A stretch of DNA of 64,000 nucleotides from Garcia nutans (GCA_947685225.1 CANTUV010000009.1:2294001-2358000); one strand, 5' to 3'; positions 26,735-40,036 are shown, numbered from the stretch's first letter. Translations and numbers: made by a program. The notes: generated by a model from the letters alone, not told the origin.

Positions 26735-27790
26735 CTGACTCAAATTTATTGTGCTTATGACCTTTTTGTACTGTATCGTACCGACTCAAAAAATTATTCA
26801 TATTATGCTAGACATGCAAAAATTTAAAAATTAGTGGCCTAGCAAGATTCATTGGCCCATATATAACTGTGTTGTATCATGCTGAGCTGTGTTGTATTAT
26901 GCCAATAATGGGTTGACCCAATTATTTTTGCATAAGTTTTATAATTATTTTTTAAACAAATTATATATAAAAATTGATAATAAAAAAAAAAGTAAAACAA
27001 GACACATATTTACATGAATTGACATAGAAAAAACTTATATCTACGAGAAGAAAAACACAATAAAATAAATTAAATATATTAAGTCAAATCAAATTTAATA
27101 AATAAAATAAATTATACTAACACAAACAAATTAAATTATAATAATGCAAGTTAAATTATAATAACATAAATTAAACTATAATAACAAAAATAAAATGAAT
27201 TAAACTACAATAACACAAATAATAATGAAATTAAATACAAAAAATTAAAATCCATATACTATTATGGAAAAACAACAAAAATTATTGTTGAGCAATTTTG
27301 TTTTATCATATGAAAAGATATAATATATATATTTTTTTAAATTTCAACTTAATTATAAATAGGGATAAAAAAATAATTTTTTTATCAATAGAATTAATTT
27401 TTGATATATACAAAAAAATTTATCGATAAAAATTTGTATAATTAAAATTTTATTTAGCATTTCAAATATTTTGTTTTACAAAATTATGTTAGATAGTATG
27501 TATATTTAAATTCAAAAATTCTTCATATGTCAAGATATAACCTAACGGTATGTATACTCTCTCCTAGATAATAGATTCAGAATTGATTCTCTCTCTCTCT
27601 CAATTTTATTTACATAATTTATATAAAAATTATTTAAGCTGTGAGCCTAATAGGCTAGGCCAAATCGAGCTTTCTATCTTGCCGAGTTAGGTTGGCCCGA
27701 AAGGCCAAGTGCCCTAAGCCTAGCACGACCTAGGGCACTTATGCTAGGCTACAGTGTTGAGTCATGTCTAGCATTTTGGTTGTCACCAAG
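26735..27790. mobile_element. Possible decayed non-autonomous DNA transposon with GGCC-type ends
   Basis: The two ends contain GC-richer tracts made of words such as GTGCCGGCC, GGCCTAGC and GCCCAT on the left, and GGCTAGGCC, TTGGCCCG, GCACGACC and GGGCAC on the right. They surround a very AT-rich centre. Both flanks contain versions of TGCTAGACATG in inverted sense (TGCTAGACATG near 26808; CATGTCTAGCA near 27765). Tracts like these recur at the ends of hAT-like elements in plant genomes. The exact ends and target duplication are not resolved. Confidence 0.35.
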
Positions 27791-28114
27791 TGCCGTACAT
27801 AACCCGAATAACCAGTTGCCATTTATAATTTTAATAATATTATATGAAGATAATGCAACATAAATAATTTAACTAAAGAGAGTGCATATCAAAGGAGATA
27901 GAAGAAAATATATTTTACCAAAATTCTTTCCACACATAACCTTCGAAAAACCATGATGTAGATATTCAACAAATTCATTTAAGTATTAATTTAACATATT
28001 TATTCACTAAGATATTATTCACTGTAATCTTTGAACAACTGAGATATAATATTAAAACGCATAAACTTAAAGAAAATGATACGATGCTATTATGAGGGGA
28101 GTGGAACACATACT

Positions 28115-28639
28115 TAGGGATGATAATGGATCAAGTATTTTTCACTACCTAATCCATCCTGATCTATAGGGTATTGATAGTTTATAAATAGATTTAGGTG
28201 TGTACGAATAATATTTTTAATACCCATAGTGAATTTGGACCAAATTCGGGTATATATCTATGAGCACCTGCAACCCCAATTTTGTTATATATATTAATTG
28301 TATTTTATTAAATTTTAGTTATGTATTTATTATATTTTGTTTTAATTATAAAATTAAATAATTGAAATTATTTTAATGAAATTGTATTAGTATTAAATAT
28401 TTAGCTATAATTATTTAATCGAAAGAATTATAATTTTATAATTTAAATTTTATAATATTTTTAAATTTTTACACTTAAACAAGTATAAGTAGTAAACATA
28501 TATTGTTAAAGGGATTTCAAACAAGTATAGTTAGTAAAAGTATAACTATAATTGAGTTTGGGATGGGTACGAATGGTTTATATTTAAATGGATTCGAATA
28601 TTGCAATTTTCATGAGTGTCCTACCTTTTGCCATTCCTG
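28115..28639. mobile_element. Probable hAT-like non-autonomous element
   Basis: The left end reads TAGGGATGATAATGGATC. The reverse complement of the right end reads CAGGAATGGCAAAAGG. Both resemble the CAGGGATGGCAAT ends found on many plant hAT-like elements, followed by GGGTA-rich words (GGGTATTGATAG, TCGGGTATATATC, GGGATGGGTACG) typical of that family. The flanks CACATACT and CACACTAT share 5 of 8 positions, a weak sign of a decayed 8-bp target duplication. No transposase is present. Confidence 0.4.
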
Positions 28640-29189
28640 CACACTATACTCTTTTCACCTTAACTATAGTTTTATTCTGTCGAGTTTTCATGTGAGATTT
28701 TTAATAAAACAACTTATTCTGTGTATTATAAATAATGTATACACTTTTTTCTTTCACTAATTTTTTTTCTTATAGGACTTTTCTTAATAAAATTTTAATG
28801 AGATATGTTATTAATGGATATCTAAGGATAAATGTTATGAATGTATACTTAAGTGGAGGTCCATAATTTCAACTCCTGATCAATTAATATTTAGTAATTA
28901 AAAGAGTTTGACATGGCTTTTTCTTTTATAATTGATGAATTAATTGCAATCCTATTAATTATAGTCATTTATTTTATGACCTATAAATCTAAACCTATAA
29001 ATAAATATTTCTGATATTATTTTGAGATATAAGAATAAAGACAATTATTTCTATCTATATTATTTTTATCTAGGGCTTTCTACAAAACTAACTAAAAAAA
29101 ATTGCAAATTATGGATATTTTTAAAAATAATTACAAATCTAAAAAACTTAGCTATAAAATAATAAAAATACGACACCGTTATTTCTCAT

Positions 29190-29345
29190 TCTTCTTCTTC
29201 TTCTTCTTATCATTTCTCTTAAGTGCCATTAACTGTTGCTTCATCACCATCATCATCATCCTTCTTCTCCTTCTCCTTCATCATCATCATCATCATCCTT
29301 CTTCTCCTTCTCCTTATCCTTCATCATCATCATCATCATCTTCAT
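29190..29345. repeat. Compound TTC/TCA microsatellite with a higher-order unit
   Basis: Runs of CTT/TTC and CAT/TCA triplets alternate. A block of (CAT)n followed by CCTTCTTCTCCTTCTCCTT occurs twice in succession, so there is a longer unit over the triplets. The poly-His, poly-Ser and poly-Ile ORFs here are by-products of this repeat in three frames. Confidence 0.85.
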
Positions 29346-29694
29346 CAAATTTGTTTTAAACATATCTTCATCATCATCAATCAAAAAAATCAACAGATCT
29401 TCATTACCATCTTCTTCATCAATATCAATATAAAAAAATATTCAATAACAAATTAAACAAAAATATAAAAAACATCAATCGGAGCTTAAAAATTTTACAT
29501 GTAACCAGATATGAAAGTTTTGCTTCAAATACAACAACAACAACAAAAACAACAATAATCAATAGAGGAAAACCAGAAAAGAAGAAGATAAAAAAGGTTA
29601 AATCTTCATCATTATATTCAATTTAAATCTCCATCTTCATCTTCTTCTTCAACAAAATCTTCACCTTCATATTTTTCTTCATGAAAACATTCAT

Positions 29695-30110
29695 TTCGTA
29701 ACTATTAATGTATTGTTAATATTTTATAGATATGTTGTGTATGTAAGAAAAATATAAAATAAAATTATTGATATATTATTAATATATTATAAATATTTTA
29801 TATATGTAAAAAGAATATAAAATAAAATTATTGATGTATTATAAATGTTTTACATATGTAAGAAGAATATAAAATAAAGTTATTGGTGTATTATAGATAT
29901 TTAATATATGTTAGAAAAATGCATAATAAAAGTGTTGATGTATAGTAGATGTGTGAATGTTGTATGTAAGTAAAATTATTGATGTATTATATGTTGTATG
30001 TGTTAGAATAATATAAAATAAAACTGTTGATGTAGTGTTGATGTATAGTAGATATCTGGTAGATATTTTTGATGTATTGTAGATATTATATATATATTAA
30101 ATATTTATAA
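29695..30110. repeat. Degenerate minisatellite of about 55-65 bp
   Basis: A unit containing TTATTGATGTATTATA, then TATGTAAGA, then ATATAAAATAAA is repeated about six or seven times with growing divergence and length change. Clear copies begin near 29762, 29828, 29880 and 29975. The composition and words resemble the reverse complement of the array at 8155-8460, which suggests that both belong to one dispersed repeat family. Confidence 0.6.
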
Positions 30111-33100
30111 GAATATGACATTAAAACAATAATTTTGAATAAAACAACATAAAAAATAAAAAAATAAAAAGAATTAGTGTCAAAAGATAATATTGATAAA
30201 TCAGGTACTGCTAACAATAAGATAAAAATGTAAAAAAAACCCAATAAAAAATAAAATCTGAAAAAAAGTAGTATAATCGAAAAAAAATTATGTAGTATAT
30301 TTAAAAAGAAAAATTAAAAAAATGAGTAAATAGTATAAATTCCTCCTTTTTCAATTGCTTGTACTATTTTTATTATATTTTCTTTTTTTCGTTTACAACT
30401 GTATAAATGTTTGAGAATTATTCTTTTTTTACCTACTAATATAAATTATAATTCATTTTTAAATTGAAAAATTATTGAGAATATAATAATACAATAATTT
30501 GATTTTATAATTTTTTATTTTTAATTTTGAATGCACTTGTTTGCTTGCCATATAATATAATATTTATTTTTTATAAAAAAATAAATAAAATTCAGATTAT
30601 TTTCATGAGATAAAATCTTATAAAAGTAAAAATGATATTTTTTTTATACAACAATCAATAAAACATATAATATGACTTTGTAAATGAAATAAATAATTTC
30701 GTACAACACACAATAAAATTATGCTTGATAAATTAAATTTTTATAACTCCGCATAAAAATAATTCTTGCTTACCCTTTCTTTTTATATTAATCTTTTAAG
30801 ATTGAGATTTGCATTCATACAAAATAAGAAAAAAAAAACTATTACGTTTGATATTTTTTTTCCAATTATTAATAAGTTTTGAAATTCTCAAATTTCTTAT
30901 TATTTTATATTTTATTCATTTTATAGAAATGAACTATTATATATAAAAAATCGTTAAACACATCCTCAGTTTTTTTTAAATCTCAATTTTGTTGAGGAGT
31001 AATACAATTAAATTTCTTATTGAAATTTTTAAAAAAATTGATATTTTATTTAAAATATTGAACAAATATAAATATACTAATTCAATAAATAAAGTAATGA
31101 TTTTACCAAATACATAATTAATAATAGATTTATTATATTATATAATAATATTGAATATGTTATAATTGTATTTTTTTCAAATTAAATCTACACGCTAAAA
31201 TATAATTTAATGATAAATATTAGATGATGTGAAATAAATAAATATGAATATACTGTGTAATGTGTTTATCTGATTACTTTAATTAAATTTCTAATTAATA
31301 TACATTGATGACAATGGATATTACTTGATGATATATCAAAGGTATCTTCCAACCAATTTATAATTAAACTAAAATTAAAATCTATTTTAGATTGTGTTAA
31401 AAAAAATCTATTTTAGACGAATCTAATACAACTAAAATTAAATTATATTTTAAAAGAGTTAAAAACGATAATATATTACATTTTTTTTTTTGAGAAAAAA
31501 CCTAAAATAATACATATACACGAAAAATAATGACTGAACATCTCGCATAATAAAACTATGACAATTTTATTATGACATACTAATCAATATATATATATTT
31601 TCTAAATATACACTTTTTTTTATCAATGTGAAAGACCGAAGCCCCTATGTATAATATTTTATCTCATACTTAATCTATATATATATTTAAAAATTATTTT
31701 ATATATGAGTGTTGATTTGAGAGTTAAATTTTAATCAATAAAAATATGAATAAAATTTCTTCTTAATAATATCAACCATTGAAGTTAAGCATGTAAATAA
31801 ATGTGAATATTAGATTTTATGTTAAATAACATGTAGAAGTTCTAAAAAATATAAGATTTATGATTGGAAAAAATGAGATGATTTATAAGAGTAAATTTTG
31901 GGTGATTGAATTTTAGATTTTATTAATATTAAAATTTCTTTAAATATTAAAAAAAATTAAACACATTTTTTTATTTAAATATAGGAAAGAACATTTTAAT
32001 ACTAATTGGCTTTTTTTGGAACCCTCTTATTTTTTTAAGATTAAAATAAATTTTCTTTGTTTTTTCTTTCCTTCCTTCTTTTTTTGAAAAAAAACATATA
32101 TATATTAATTGAAAAGGATATAAAAATACAAACAGATCTGCTAAAAATATTCCAACTTCGTTGTGATCAATACAGTCTGTTCTAATTATTTATTATAACT
32201 ATACAATTACAAATTACAATAATATAAAAATGTAATTATTGATTAGAACACAATTCATATAATTAATCTAACTTTTTATTTAATTATATTATATGCATTT
32301 TAAAATTTAAGATTTCAAATTCAAATTAATTTATGCACTGTTTCTTGTTGTCTTCATAACAAGTGATTTTCTTTTTTTCTTTCTTTTTCATTTAAAAAAG
32401 AAAAGATTATATAAAATTTTTTGAAGACATGTAATAAATTTTTAAATCTTATATAATACATATAATGAAGGAATTATTATATAAAAAGCGATTTATTTTT
32501 TATTATTGAATTAATAACTAATTAATTATTGAATATTACTTCTCAATTTTTTATACAATAATTATGTAATAAAACAAATTTTTTATTTTTATTTTTAGTT
32601 TTATATATTTGAGTGAGTCTTCTTAGAAATTTTCTATCATATGAAACGCTTATAAGCATTTGACTGAGCTTTACGTTTATTCAATTTTTTTTTTAAATTA
32701 GTAATTAAATATGTTGCTTCGCAGGTGATATTTTATGGTATGCATATTTACAAATAAAAAATAAATTAAAATTACAAAAAATAACATTATGAATAAACAC
32801 ATATTAATATTCTATGGTGTTAATGGAATGTAATAGGAAAAAAAATGAATTGGAAGACCATATCTTATTAACTTTTAACATTTACAATTTTCCTTTTTTT
32901 TATTGAATGAAAATAGCAAGAATACACAAATAGTAAATAATAATATAGATTTCAATTTTTGCTTATTATTTAAAATATTATATTAGATAATTCATTTTAA
33001 ATATTTAATTACTTTAAATTATTTGATAATATTTGTTTTGAGATTTTAAGTATATAATTATTTTAAATTGTTTGATAATAATTTTGTTGTGTTAAAATCT

Positions 33101-33832
33101 CAGTTAAGCTAAAAATTATTAACTTTTAATTTGCATTAAATTTTTTGATGTTTGAAGAAGTAATTTATTTGGTTTGTATGAATTGGATATGCACCTATAT
33201 ATATATATATTATTATAATTGAAAAACAAATTAGAATTCCATAAAATTTATTTGGATATTTTATTAAAAAATAAAATAAAATATTTATTAGACTCTACTT
33301 TTATTAAAGAAGACAAGAGGGAAGAAGATGAAAACAAAAAGGGAAAATGATACTTACCGTGTTTTTTAAAATTTTTATTTTTTATGATGAATATTTTAGA
33401 TATTTTATTATAAACTCATAATAAATTATATAAAATTTATAAATTTATAATAAATTCATAATTAACTCATTGCGAACTCATAAAAAACTTATTGTAAACT
33501 AGTGAATATCTGGTATTTTAGTAAATAATTTATAAATTTTAGAATTTTTGTAAATAATTTATAAATATAATAAATCTATTTTTTTTTTCAATTTTTTTAT
33601 ATTTTTGTCAAAAACCCAAATAAAAAAGCTTCTATCATACATAGGTTTGTTTCAAATATTACAAGGAATTTTTTTTAAAAAAAAAATGATAACTTCTAAT
33701 CCAAACAAGACCTTCAATAAATAAGATGTGGAAGCACACACATATTTAGAACTTAGAAGCCATAAAACAGCCCAAAAAAGTACAAATCATGCGTATATAA
33801 AAACCAAATTTATATCATAAAATCATTTGAAA

Positions 33833-35346
33833 CTAAAAGACCCCCAAAGAGGTAGGATACAGAGGAGTAGGCTTGAATGAGAAACAATTTGGAGCATAAC
33901 TGGAAGTTCTTCTTTTTGGAAGATCCATTGATTCAATGGCTGGTTGGTTCAAGTATGCATACTTGCTCTTCGTCCACCTGCAATGCTATTAAAATAAAAT
34001 TAAGAACAATATTAAATGACAAATCGAAATATATCCTCGTGATAAATGCATATTCTGCTAAACAATAGATTTAGAATCGATTTTCCTCTTTCCAGAATAT
34101 ATTAAATGTCAAAGAAAAAAACAATATGAAGCAGAATTAACTACAAAAAAACAATATGAAGTAGAATTAACTACACTATGTAATGATTAGATAATGTAAT
34201 GGGTCATTTCACCACATTTGTAAATGTGTATATATACATAAACGAAAAGAATGAGTCTGCCGTTGCATTACAATTATGATTTAGTCATATCTAATATAAG
34301 CAGAGTTTTTGTGGATCATTTTCAATGTTGGTGCACAAGAGTTCTAGGGAGTAAAATCAATTTCATTTCATTTAATTTTCATGTTTGCTAAAGCTAATCA
34401 AAATAATAGTTAGTTAGAGAAAGTCAACTAACCAATCTTTTATGCCAACTCGCACTTCCCTGTTCATATGGTCATTTTTCTCCTTAGCGTCCTCCATGCC
34501 ATTATCATCATTCAATGATTCTTCAAATTGCTTGTAGTCATGTTCCTACACAAATACAAACTCAGTCAATTAAGCAAAGTCATGGAAGTTCAGATGTCAC
34601 CATCATATTCTATGACCAAATTAAAAAGGAATCAATTTAGTTTGTCATCCTTTGCTTCTTCAATAGTTAACTATCTCAAAGGGAATAAAATAATAATTAT
34701 AATAATAATTTTTTTGAGGTTTGGCAGCCTCTGTCTATGTTGATCTCCAAAACCTCCAATAACAAGGAATCGCAAATGTCTTGCCTTGGATTCTTGGACC
34801 TTAGAGGCAATTAGCAATTCAGATTTGAAAATTCTGAAATGGATCATTAAAAGAAATACATACAAGTTATCATAGACAGTTTCTCCTTAAATTGCTTCCC
34901 AATAGACTGGCGATTGCAGTAGTGTCAAACCTGTAGTATCCATAGATGCAACCAGCACGAATCGGAAGGCTGCCTTAGGCATAGCCTTTTTTTATATGGC
35001 CAAAACCAATTACCCAGTTGAATAGCATGCTCAATGACACATCATAATAGATTTATATGTTCATCCAATGATTGAGTAATCACCAGATTCAAAGGTGAGA
35101 ATGAGATCTTACTGTGAGATTGCAAGCTCTGGCACATGCTGCAGCCTTGATAGCAGCAAGGAAGTGATCCTCTTCCTCAATGCACTTTTTCCTCCAAAAC
35201 TTGGCTATCTCTTGATTAGTCACACTTTGAGCATCAGCTTTCCGAACCCAGAATATTGGCAGTGGTAGAGGTGGAGGAGGTGGCGGGGGAATCAACAGTT
35301 CTGTTTTTATGCTGCCCTTTTCTGTTTCTAGTTTTGTTTGCTTCAT
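33833..35346 (-). CDS. Plant protein of unknown function (3 exons, 163 aa)
   Basis: Exons on the minus strand are 35113-35346, 34433-34545 and 33833-33977. They join without lesion to 492 nt (163 residues plus stop TAG). Introns are GT-AG, in phase 0 and phase 2. The N-terminus MKQTKLETEKGSIK is followed by a proline run (IPPPPPPPLPLP, near residues 19-30). Then comes a charged, probably helical stretch (IAKFWRKKCIEEEDHFLAAI), an acidic segment and a conserved-looking VRVGIKDWWTKSKYAYLNQP. The C-terminus is Ser/Pro-rich and ends SLGVF. I recognise this as a plant family of uncharacterised proteins; no catalytic motif, signal peptide or membrane segment is visible. The correct junction GATTG|GTGGACG restores IKDWWTK, which supports the model. 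Confidence 0.8.
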
Positions 35347-36538
35347 CCTTCCTTTTCGCTAGTCCTATTGTCAATTATGTTACTACAAGAGTTATGAGAC
35401 TAAAAAAACTGGTGACATCAATCAAAGCCAAGAAGTGGAATTCCTATGGCCAACCCTGCAAGGCTACTAATCCAACCTAACTTTCAACTGACTGGTAGAT
35501 TGGCTTGCTGGTTATAATTCTTGTTAAATCTGCCTCGCCATATATAAGAAGGTTCTTTAAGTGCATATCAGTAGGCAGAACCTCTTGATGTGAACAGCTT
35601 CAGGAAAATGAAGAATTGACTGACCCATTAGGCAAATAAACAATGACTCGCCTCTGTTAAATAAGAATTGGCTGACTTTAAGCAAATAAAAATTGACTGG
35701 TAGGTGTGACTTATAATTTAGTGAGGATATGGAAGATCCAGAACTCCAGAATCAAGAAAATCAATTTAAAAAGACTGGATAGAAAATGTTCCTAGAAATC
35801 GATGGCTGACAGGAATAATTTAGATAACCATTTCTGGCCAAGTTCAATCTCATGAACAGAGAGGGCAAAACCCCCGAGCTGGAATTTGATACATACACTG
35901 AAAGTCTGAAACAATTCTTGTTCTCTAAAATATTGCATAAACCATGAAAAGAATATGGCAGACACGCCACAGATACTCAAATCACCATGAAAATAGCCAC
36001 TGAGAATTTAATTTTTAAAGAGAAGGTACAGATGTTTATGAAAATAAGCTGATCAGCTGCAAATTCTACAAATACAGCAAATCTAAGTTGGATGCTAATT
36101 GTGATCATCAAAAACTAAACTGCATATTTAGAGGGGTCCCTAGCAAGAGAGGTTGAAGGGAGTTCAATAATCAACCACCTAACAGTTCTTCCAGATTTAC
36201 ATATCCAAATTTCCCCACATCAGTTCCATGCAATACTTTTTTAAGAGAATTCAAATTGGGCATTACATATTTTATATCATTCAATACAGCACAGTTCTTT
36301 CAGTTTGTTCTGTTTCTTTCATTTTCGACCTTAAATTTGAAGAACCGGAACCATATAACTCATCAAAGAATTGCTAATCAAATAATCAATCAACAAAGAA
36401 AAGCAAGAACAGCAATCAAATGAACCAAAGATCTCAAAATAACAATCTATAAATTTATTTATTTTATATAACACATATATACAAGAATTAAAATACAGAT
36501 CAAATATACAATACCCATCAAAACCCAGAACCCAATTA
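35347..36538. other. Intergenic region between two minus-strand genes
   Basis: This holds the probable 5' flank of the 163-residue gene and the 3' UTR of the 126-residue gene upstream of it. Near 35470-35700 words such as GACTGGTAG, GACTGACC and AGAATTGGCTGAC recur irregularly. No additional gene is supported; the short ORFs have no domain. Confidence 0.5.
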
Positions 36539-36919
36539 TCAAGTCTCTGATGTGATCCTAAGAGCCTTGGTCTTGAACCGAAACCTGGGTGCACGAGGGA
36601 TTACCTGGCTAGGTCCCATATGGAACTGACCAGGACTATTTGTGAGCGGAGGCCCATCATCATAAACATAACCCACAAGTCTACCACAGCTGTTACAAAT
36701 AATCTTGGTTCTTTTTCTCTGAATTCCCCAGTAATCGATCGTCTCAAAGAAGGGTCTGATCTTGTCTTCCTTCTCGAACCTGAACTTGGTAGAGTCAATT
36801 GAAGAGAAAGAGAGAGTCCCTTTGTTCCCTGCCTCGAAATAGAACTCCGGCGGGTAAAGACAGGCGATGCTTAGATTCAGATTTGCCCCGCATTCAATGC
36901 AGGTATAGATCGAAGCCAT
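36539..36919 (-). CDS. At4g08330-like zinc-ribbon protein (126 aa)
   Basis: A single-exon gene on the minus strand beginning MASIYTCIECGANLNLS. It has two CxxC pairs: CIEC at residues 7-10 and CNSC near residue 77. These are spaced as in a zinc ribbon and resemble Yippee-like and other plant small zinc proteins. The middle contains FYFEAGNKGTLSFSSID and FFETIDYWGIQRKRTKI, conserved words of the plant family named after At4g08330 ('chloroplastic' by prediction in databases). The C-terminus is rich in basic residues and aromatic turns (RAPRFRFKTKALRI). The function is not known. The complete length, intact frame and consistent start support a real gene. It lies head-to-tail behind the 163-residue gene on the same strand. 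Confidence 0.85.
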   Translation of the reverse strand: MASIYTCIECGANLNLSIACLYPPEFYFEAGNKGTLSFSSIDSTKFRFEKEDKIRPFFETIDYWGIQRKRTKIICNSCGRLVGYVYDDGPPLTNSPGQFHMGPSQVIPRAPRFRFKTKALRITSET

Positions 36920-38890
36920 TGTTGAATTGATTATTGTTGTTTGTGTATTTTATTCAATTGGGTAAATATTATACATGGGTTTTTGACAGTATTACCAAAG
37001 CGAAGAAGAGAAAGGCTCAGAAAGCTTTGAAATTCCAAAAGCATGTTGGTGCCGCTTCGAAGGTTCCATTGTTGATGTACTGTTAAATTCGCCGGCAGGC
37101 CCAGCCCTGCACGACACTTCCTGGAAACGACGCCATATATTTTTTTTATTTATCACTGTTTAAATATCTATAACAATTTTATATTTAAATAGTAATAAAA
37201 TAATTTAATTATTCTTAAAATTTATAAATTTAAATGAAAATCCCACTTAGATTCTTAATAGAAGATCAAAATCAAGATCCCTAATTAGACGAAGATCTCA
37301 ACACTTCAGCCTCTGAAAAAAGACATTAATCTAAAAAAAATTATTTCATTCTTCAACTAATATGTGATCTTAATTTCTAGAGCAATATAATTTAATTCTC
37401 ACCAAAGAGATTCAAACCATAATTCCAACAAATGTGGAAGATCAAAAACAAAAAAGAAACAAAATTAGAACAACTGACAATCACATATATAACAATGAAA
37501 ATTAGATTTAGATCAGTACACACATATTAAAGCATAAACAAAAACAGTTAATCGGAACATCCAAAAATAAAACCCACAAATAATAATTTAAAAGAAAAAA
37601 GGAAAATCAAACATAAAAAGATTACCAAGTGTAAATAAGAAATTTTAAAAAATAAAAATAAAAAATGAAAATCCAAGAAGAGGAGAAAATCAAATAGCTA
37701 AATGCTAATAGAAATCAGAATTTGAAAAATTCTTGTAGATAGCAAGAAAAAGAAAACAAATGATAGATAGAAATTCTTAACAACAGTGAAAAGGAATAAA
37801 GAGGAAATGGAAGAAGAAAATGAGAAAGGAAGTAAGGTATTTTTTTAAAAATAAAACATAAAATAAGTTTAAAATGAAAAAAATAAAAGATTAAAAATAA
37901 TTAAAATTAATTAAAATTAAAATTAAAATTAAAATTAAAATATAATATATGCTGTAATTTTCTCTAAAATAATAGTAGAGTCAATTCAACTAGTTCAATA
38001 AGTCAACTAGTTATTTATACATAAATATACTATAAACTAGAATTTAAATACATTTTAAGGTTATATAGTCTGTGATTTTAATAAATTTAGATTAATTGAA
38101 TTATTTTTTTTTGTTGAGGTATAATTTTTTTTATTTAAGCTCTTTTTTTTAATTAGAGTCTAATTTTTTTAGTTAGGGTCTAATAATTAAAATTTCACCA
38201 CTTCTATTTTATTGTATTAAAATTACTCATAGTTTTGGCTAAAAAAAATTTAGTTGGGGTTCATGGATTCCATAGCTACTATGATGGATCCGTCACTATT
38301 TAAAAATAATTTTAAGGGTTTATTCCAACCTTTTCATAATAAAAAATCATATTCGATAATTTTTTTAAGAATTATATTTATTTTGAGAAAAAATAAATGG
38401 AAAAGAGAATAAAAATTATATTTCTCTCATTTTTTTATTTAAACAATAATAAGAGAAGGAAAATTAGAAAAAGAATATAAATTAATTCTTTCTATTTTTC
38501 TCAAATTTATTAAAAAAAGTTTCCATTAATTTAGAGAGAAAATAAAGAAAATAAAAAATAAAAGAAGTATAAACTATAAAATTATTATTTTATCATTCAT
38601 CAACATAAAATAATAGTAAATTAATATATTTATTTTTTATTTGAATTTTGTTTGAAATATTATTTAATAAATTTGTGAATTGGTATTTTACTTGTATTAA
38701 TTCATTAACTTTATTTTAACATATTTTTGTTTATCATGATTTTTAGTAGGTATGTTTAATGAATAATTTCTGGGTGTCTCACACGCTTACCCCATCATTT
38801 TCTTTTGGCGTACCACGCGGTAATACCATCATTTTGGTTTTATGTCCCACATGGTAATGTTTTGACTTTGAATAACAAAATAACAAATGA
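36920..38890. other. AT-rich intergenic stretch between small zinc protein and NLR relic
   Basis: The first 150 bases are the probable promoter and 5' UTR of the minus-strand gene. The rest is AT-rich with purine-rich tracts (37440-37860) and a short AATTAAAATTAAAATT run (37895-37945). Around 38110-38290 there are words like GGGGTTCATGGATTCC that resemble TE end sequences, but no element could be bounded. No gene was seen. Confidence 0.5.
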
Positions 38891-38895
38891 ATGCA

Positions 38896-38902
38896 TATAT
38901 AG
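38896..38902 (+). promoter_or_regulatory. Possible TATA box of the truncated NLR gene
   Basis: TATATAG lies about 70 bp upstream of the ATG at 38972, in a GC-richer stretch that also has CCCAC and GGTAAT words. The position fits a plant core promoter. If real, the truncated NLR had its own promoter and is not just a piece cut from a longer gene. Confidence 0.35.
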
Positions 38903-39604
38903 AGACTAAGAGACCTCAATCTTTACGATAATTTATCAATCTCTTTTGCTTATCTGATAATATCAACAATCATGCCTCTCCTTTACTACAGAGCTCGTCA
39001 ATCAGCTGATGATATGTTTGAGTCGTCTTGTTATGGAGAAATTCCCAAAGAAAAAGATCAACTTGATGTTATTCCAAGGGCAATTGAAGAAGACAAAGGT
39101 CAGACGACTTCTTTTTTATCAAATTATGAAAAGCTTTCTGATGATCTCAAGTCCTGCTTAGATTATTGTTATATTTTTCTAAATGGTTCCTATTTCTTTC
39201 ATGCGGGGAAACAAAATTTACTATGTGTTTTGATGGCTCAAGGTCTAATACCAGAAAAACCAGGGGAGATTATAGAGGATACAGCTGCAAATATTATTAA
39301 TGAATTAATCAGCCTAGGATTGCTAGAAGAACCAGACATTTATGAGAGTAGAATAAGAGTCCCTAAATTGTATAAAGAATCAGGCCTTGTTCGAGTTGAG
39401 GAGAAAGATTTCAATGATAAAGCTGTGAATTCACCTATCCATTTTATCCTTGGAAATAAGGGCAAACATCTGCTTTCTAACTTCAAAAGCCCTCAGATAC
39501 GATCCTTGTTTATAAAATTCGGGGAGAGTAATATTAATCCACTCTTTGAAACTGTGCGTCGGTTGCAATTTCTATCGGTGCTGATTATAGGAGCCAGCAG
39601 TATA

Positions 39605-40036
39605 TGAAAGCCTTTTCTTATTTCAGAAAAGTGTAATGGATCTTTAGTTCTAGTCAGTGTTTGATAAAGAAAATAATCGGAAGCGTACCTTGATCCATCG
39701 CTTTATCCTGTTCCGTAGAAAAAACTGCGTTCTTTTTCTTCGTTCAATTGTTTCTTTCCCTCTAATGAGTTTCCTTAGGTTTTCTCACGATAGTCAGAGA
39801 AAGTTATCTGAGAAATAAAAATAACTGTACATATCTTTTAAAACAGTTATCCTTTCATTTTATTTCTCTATATATTTAATAATTAGAGGGAAGGGTATTT
39901 AAACCCAAACCGATTCTTAACCTTTAAACCCAATAACCATAATCTCGGGTCAACTTTAATTAGAATCGGTCGTCTTTAATTAAATCCGTCACATAATTAC
40001 ATGGGCCACATTATAGATTATTAAAATAATTTAACA
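39605..40036 (-). repeat. 3' LTR of the young copia element
   Basis: 432 bp. On the element's strand the LTR begins TGTTAAATTATT and ends AAGGCTTTCA, giving the usual TG...CA ends. It differs from the partner LTR at 45976-46407 at one position. Confidence 0.97.

Larger units (their letters stand above)
28640..33832. other. Gene-free AT-rich stretch
   Basis: More than 5 kb with no recognisable gene. It holds a TTC/TCA-rich tract (29190-29345), a degenerate minisatellite (29695-30110) and many homopolymer and TA runs. Around 33390-33560, short words such as AATTTATAAAT and ACTCATAATAAA recur. ORFs here are short and low-complexity. Confidence 0.5.

Noticed and set aside
29102..29456. Three overlapping ORFs rich in His, Ser and Ile
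   Set aside because: All are frames of one TTC/TCA microsatellite.
34528..34865. ORFs on both strands inside the 163-residue gene
   Set aside because: They lie mostly in its first intron and match no family; the exon chain explains the locus.
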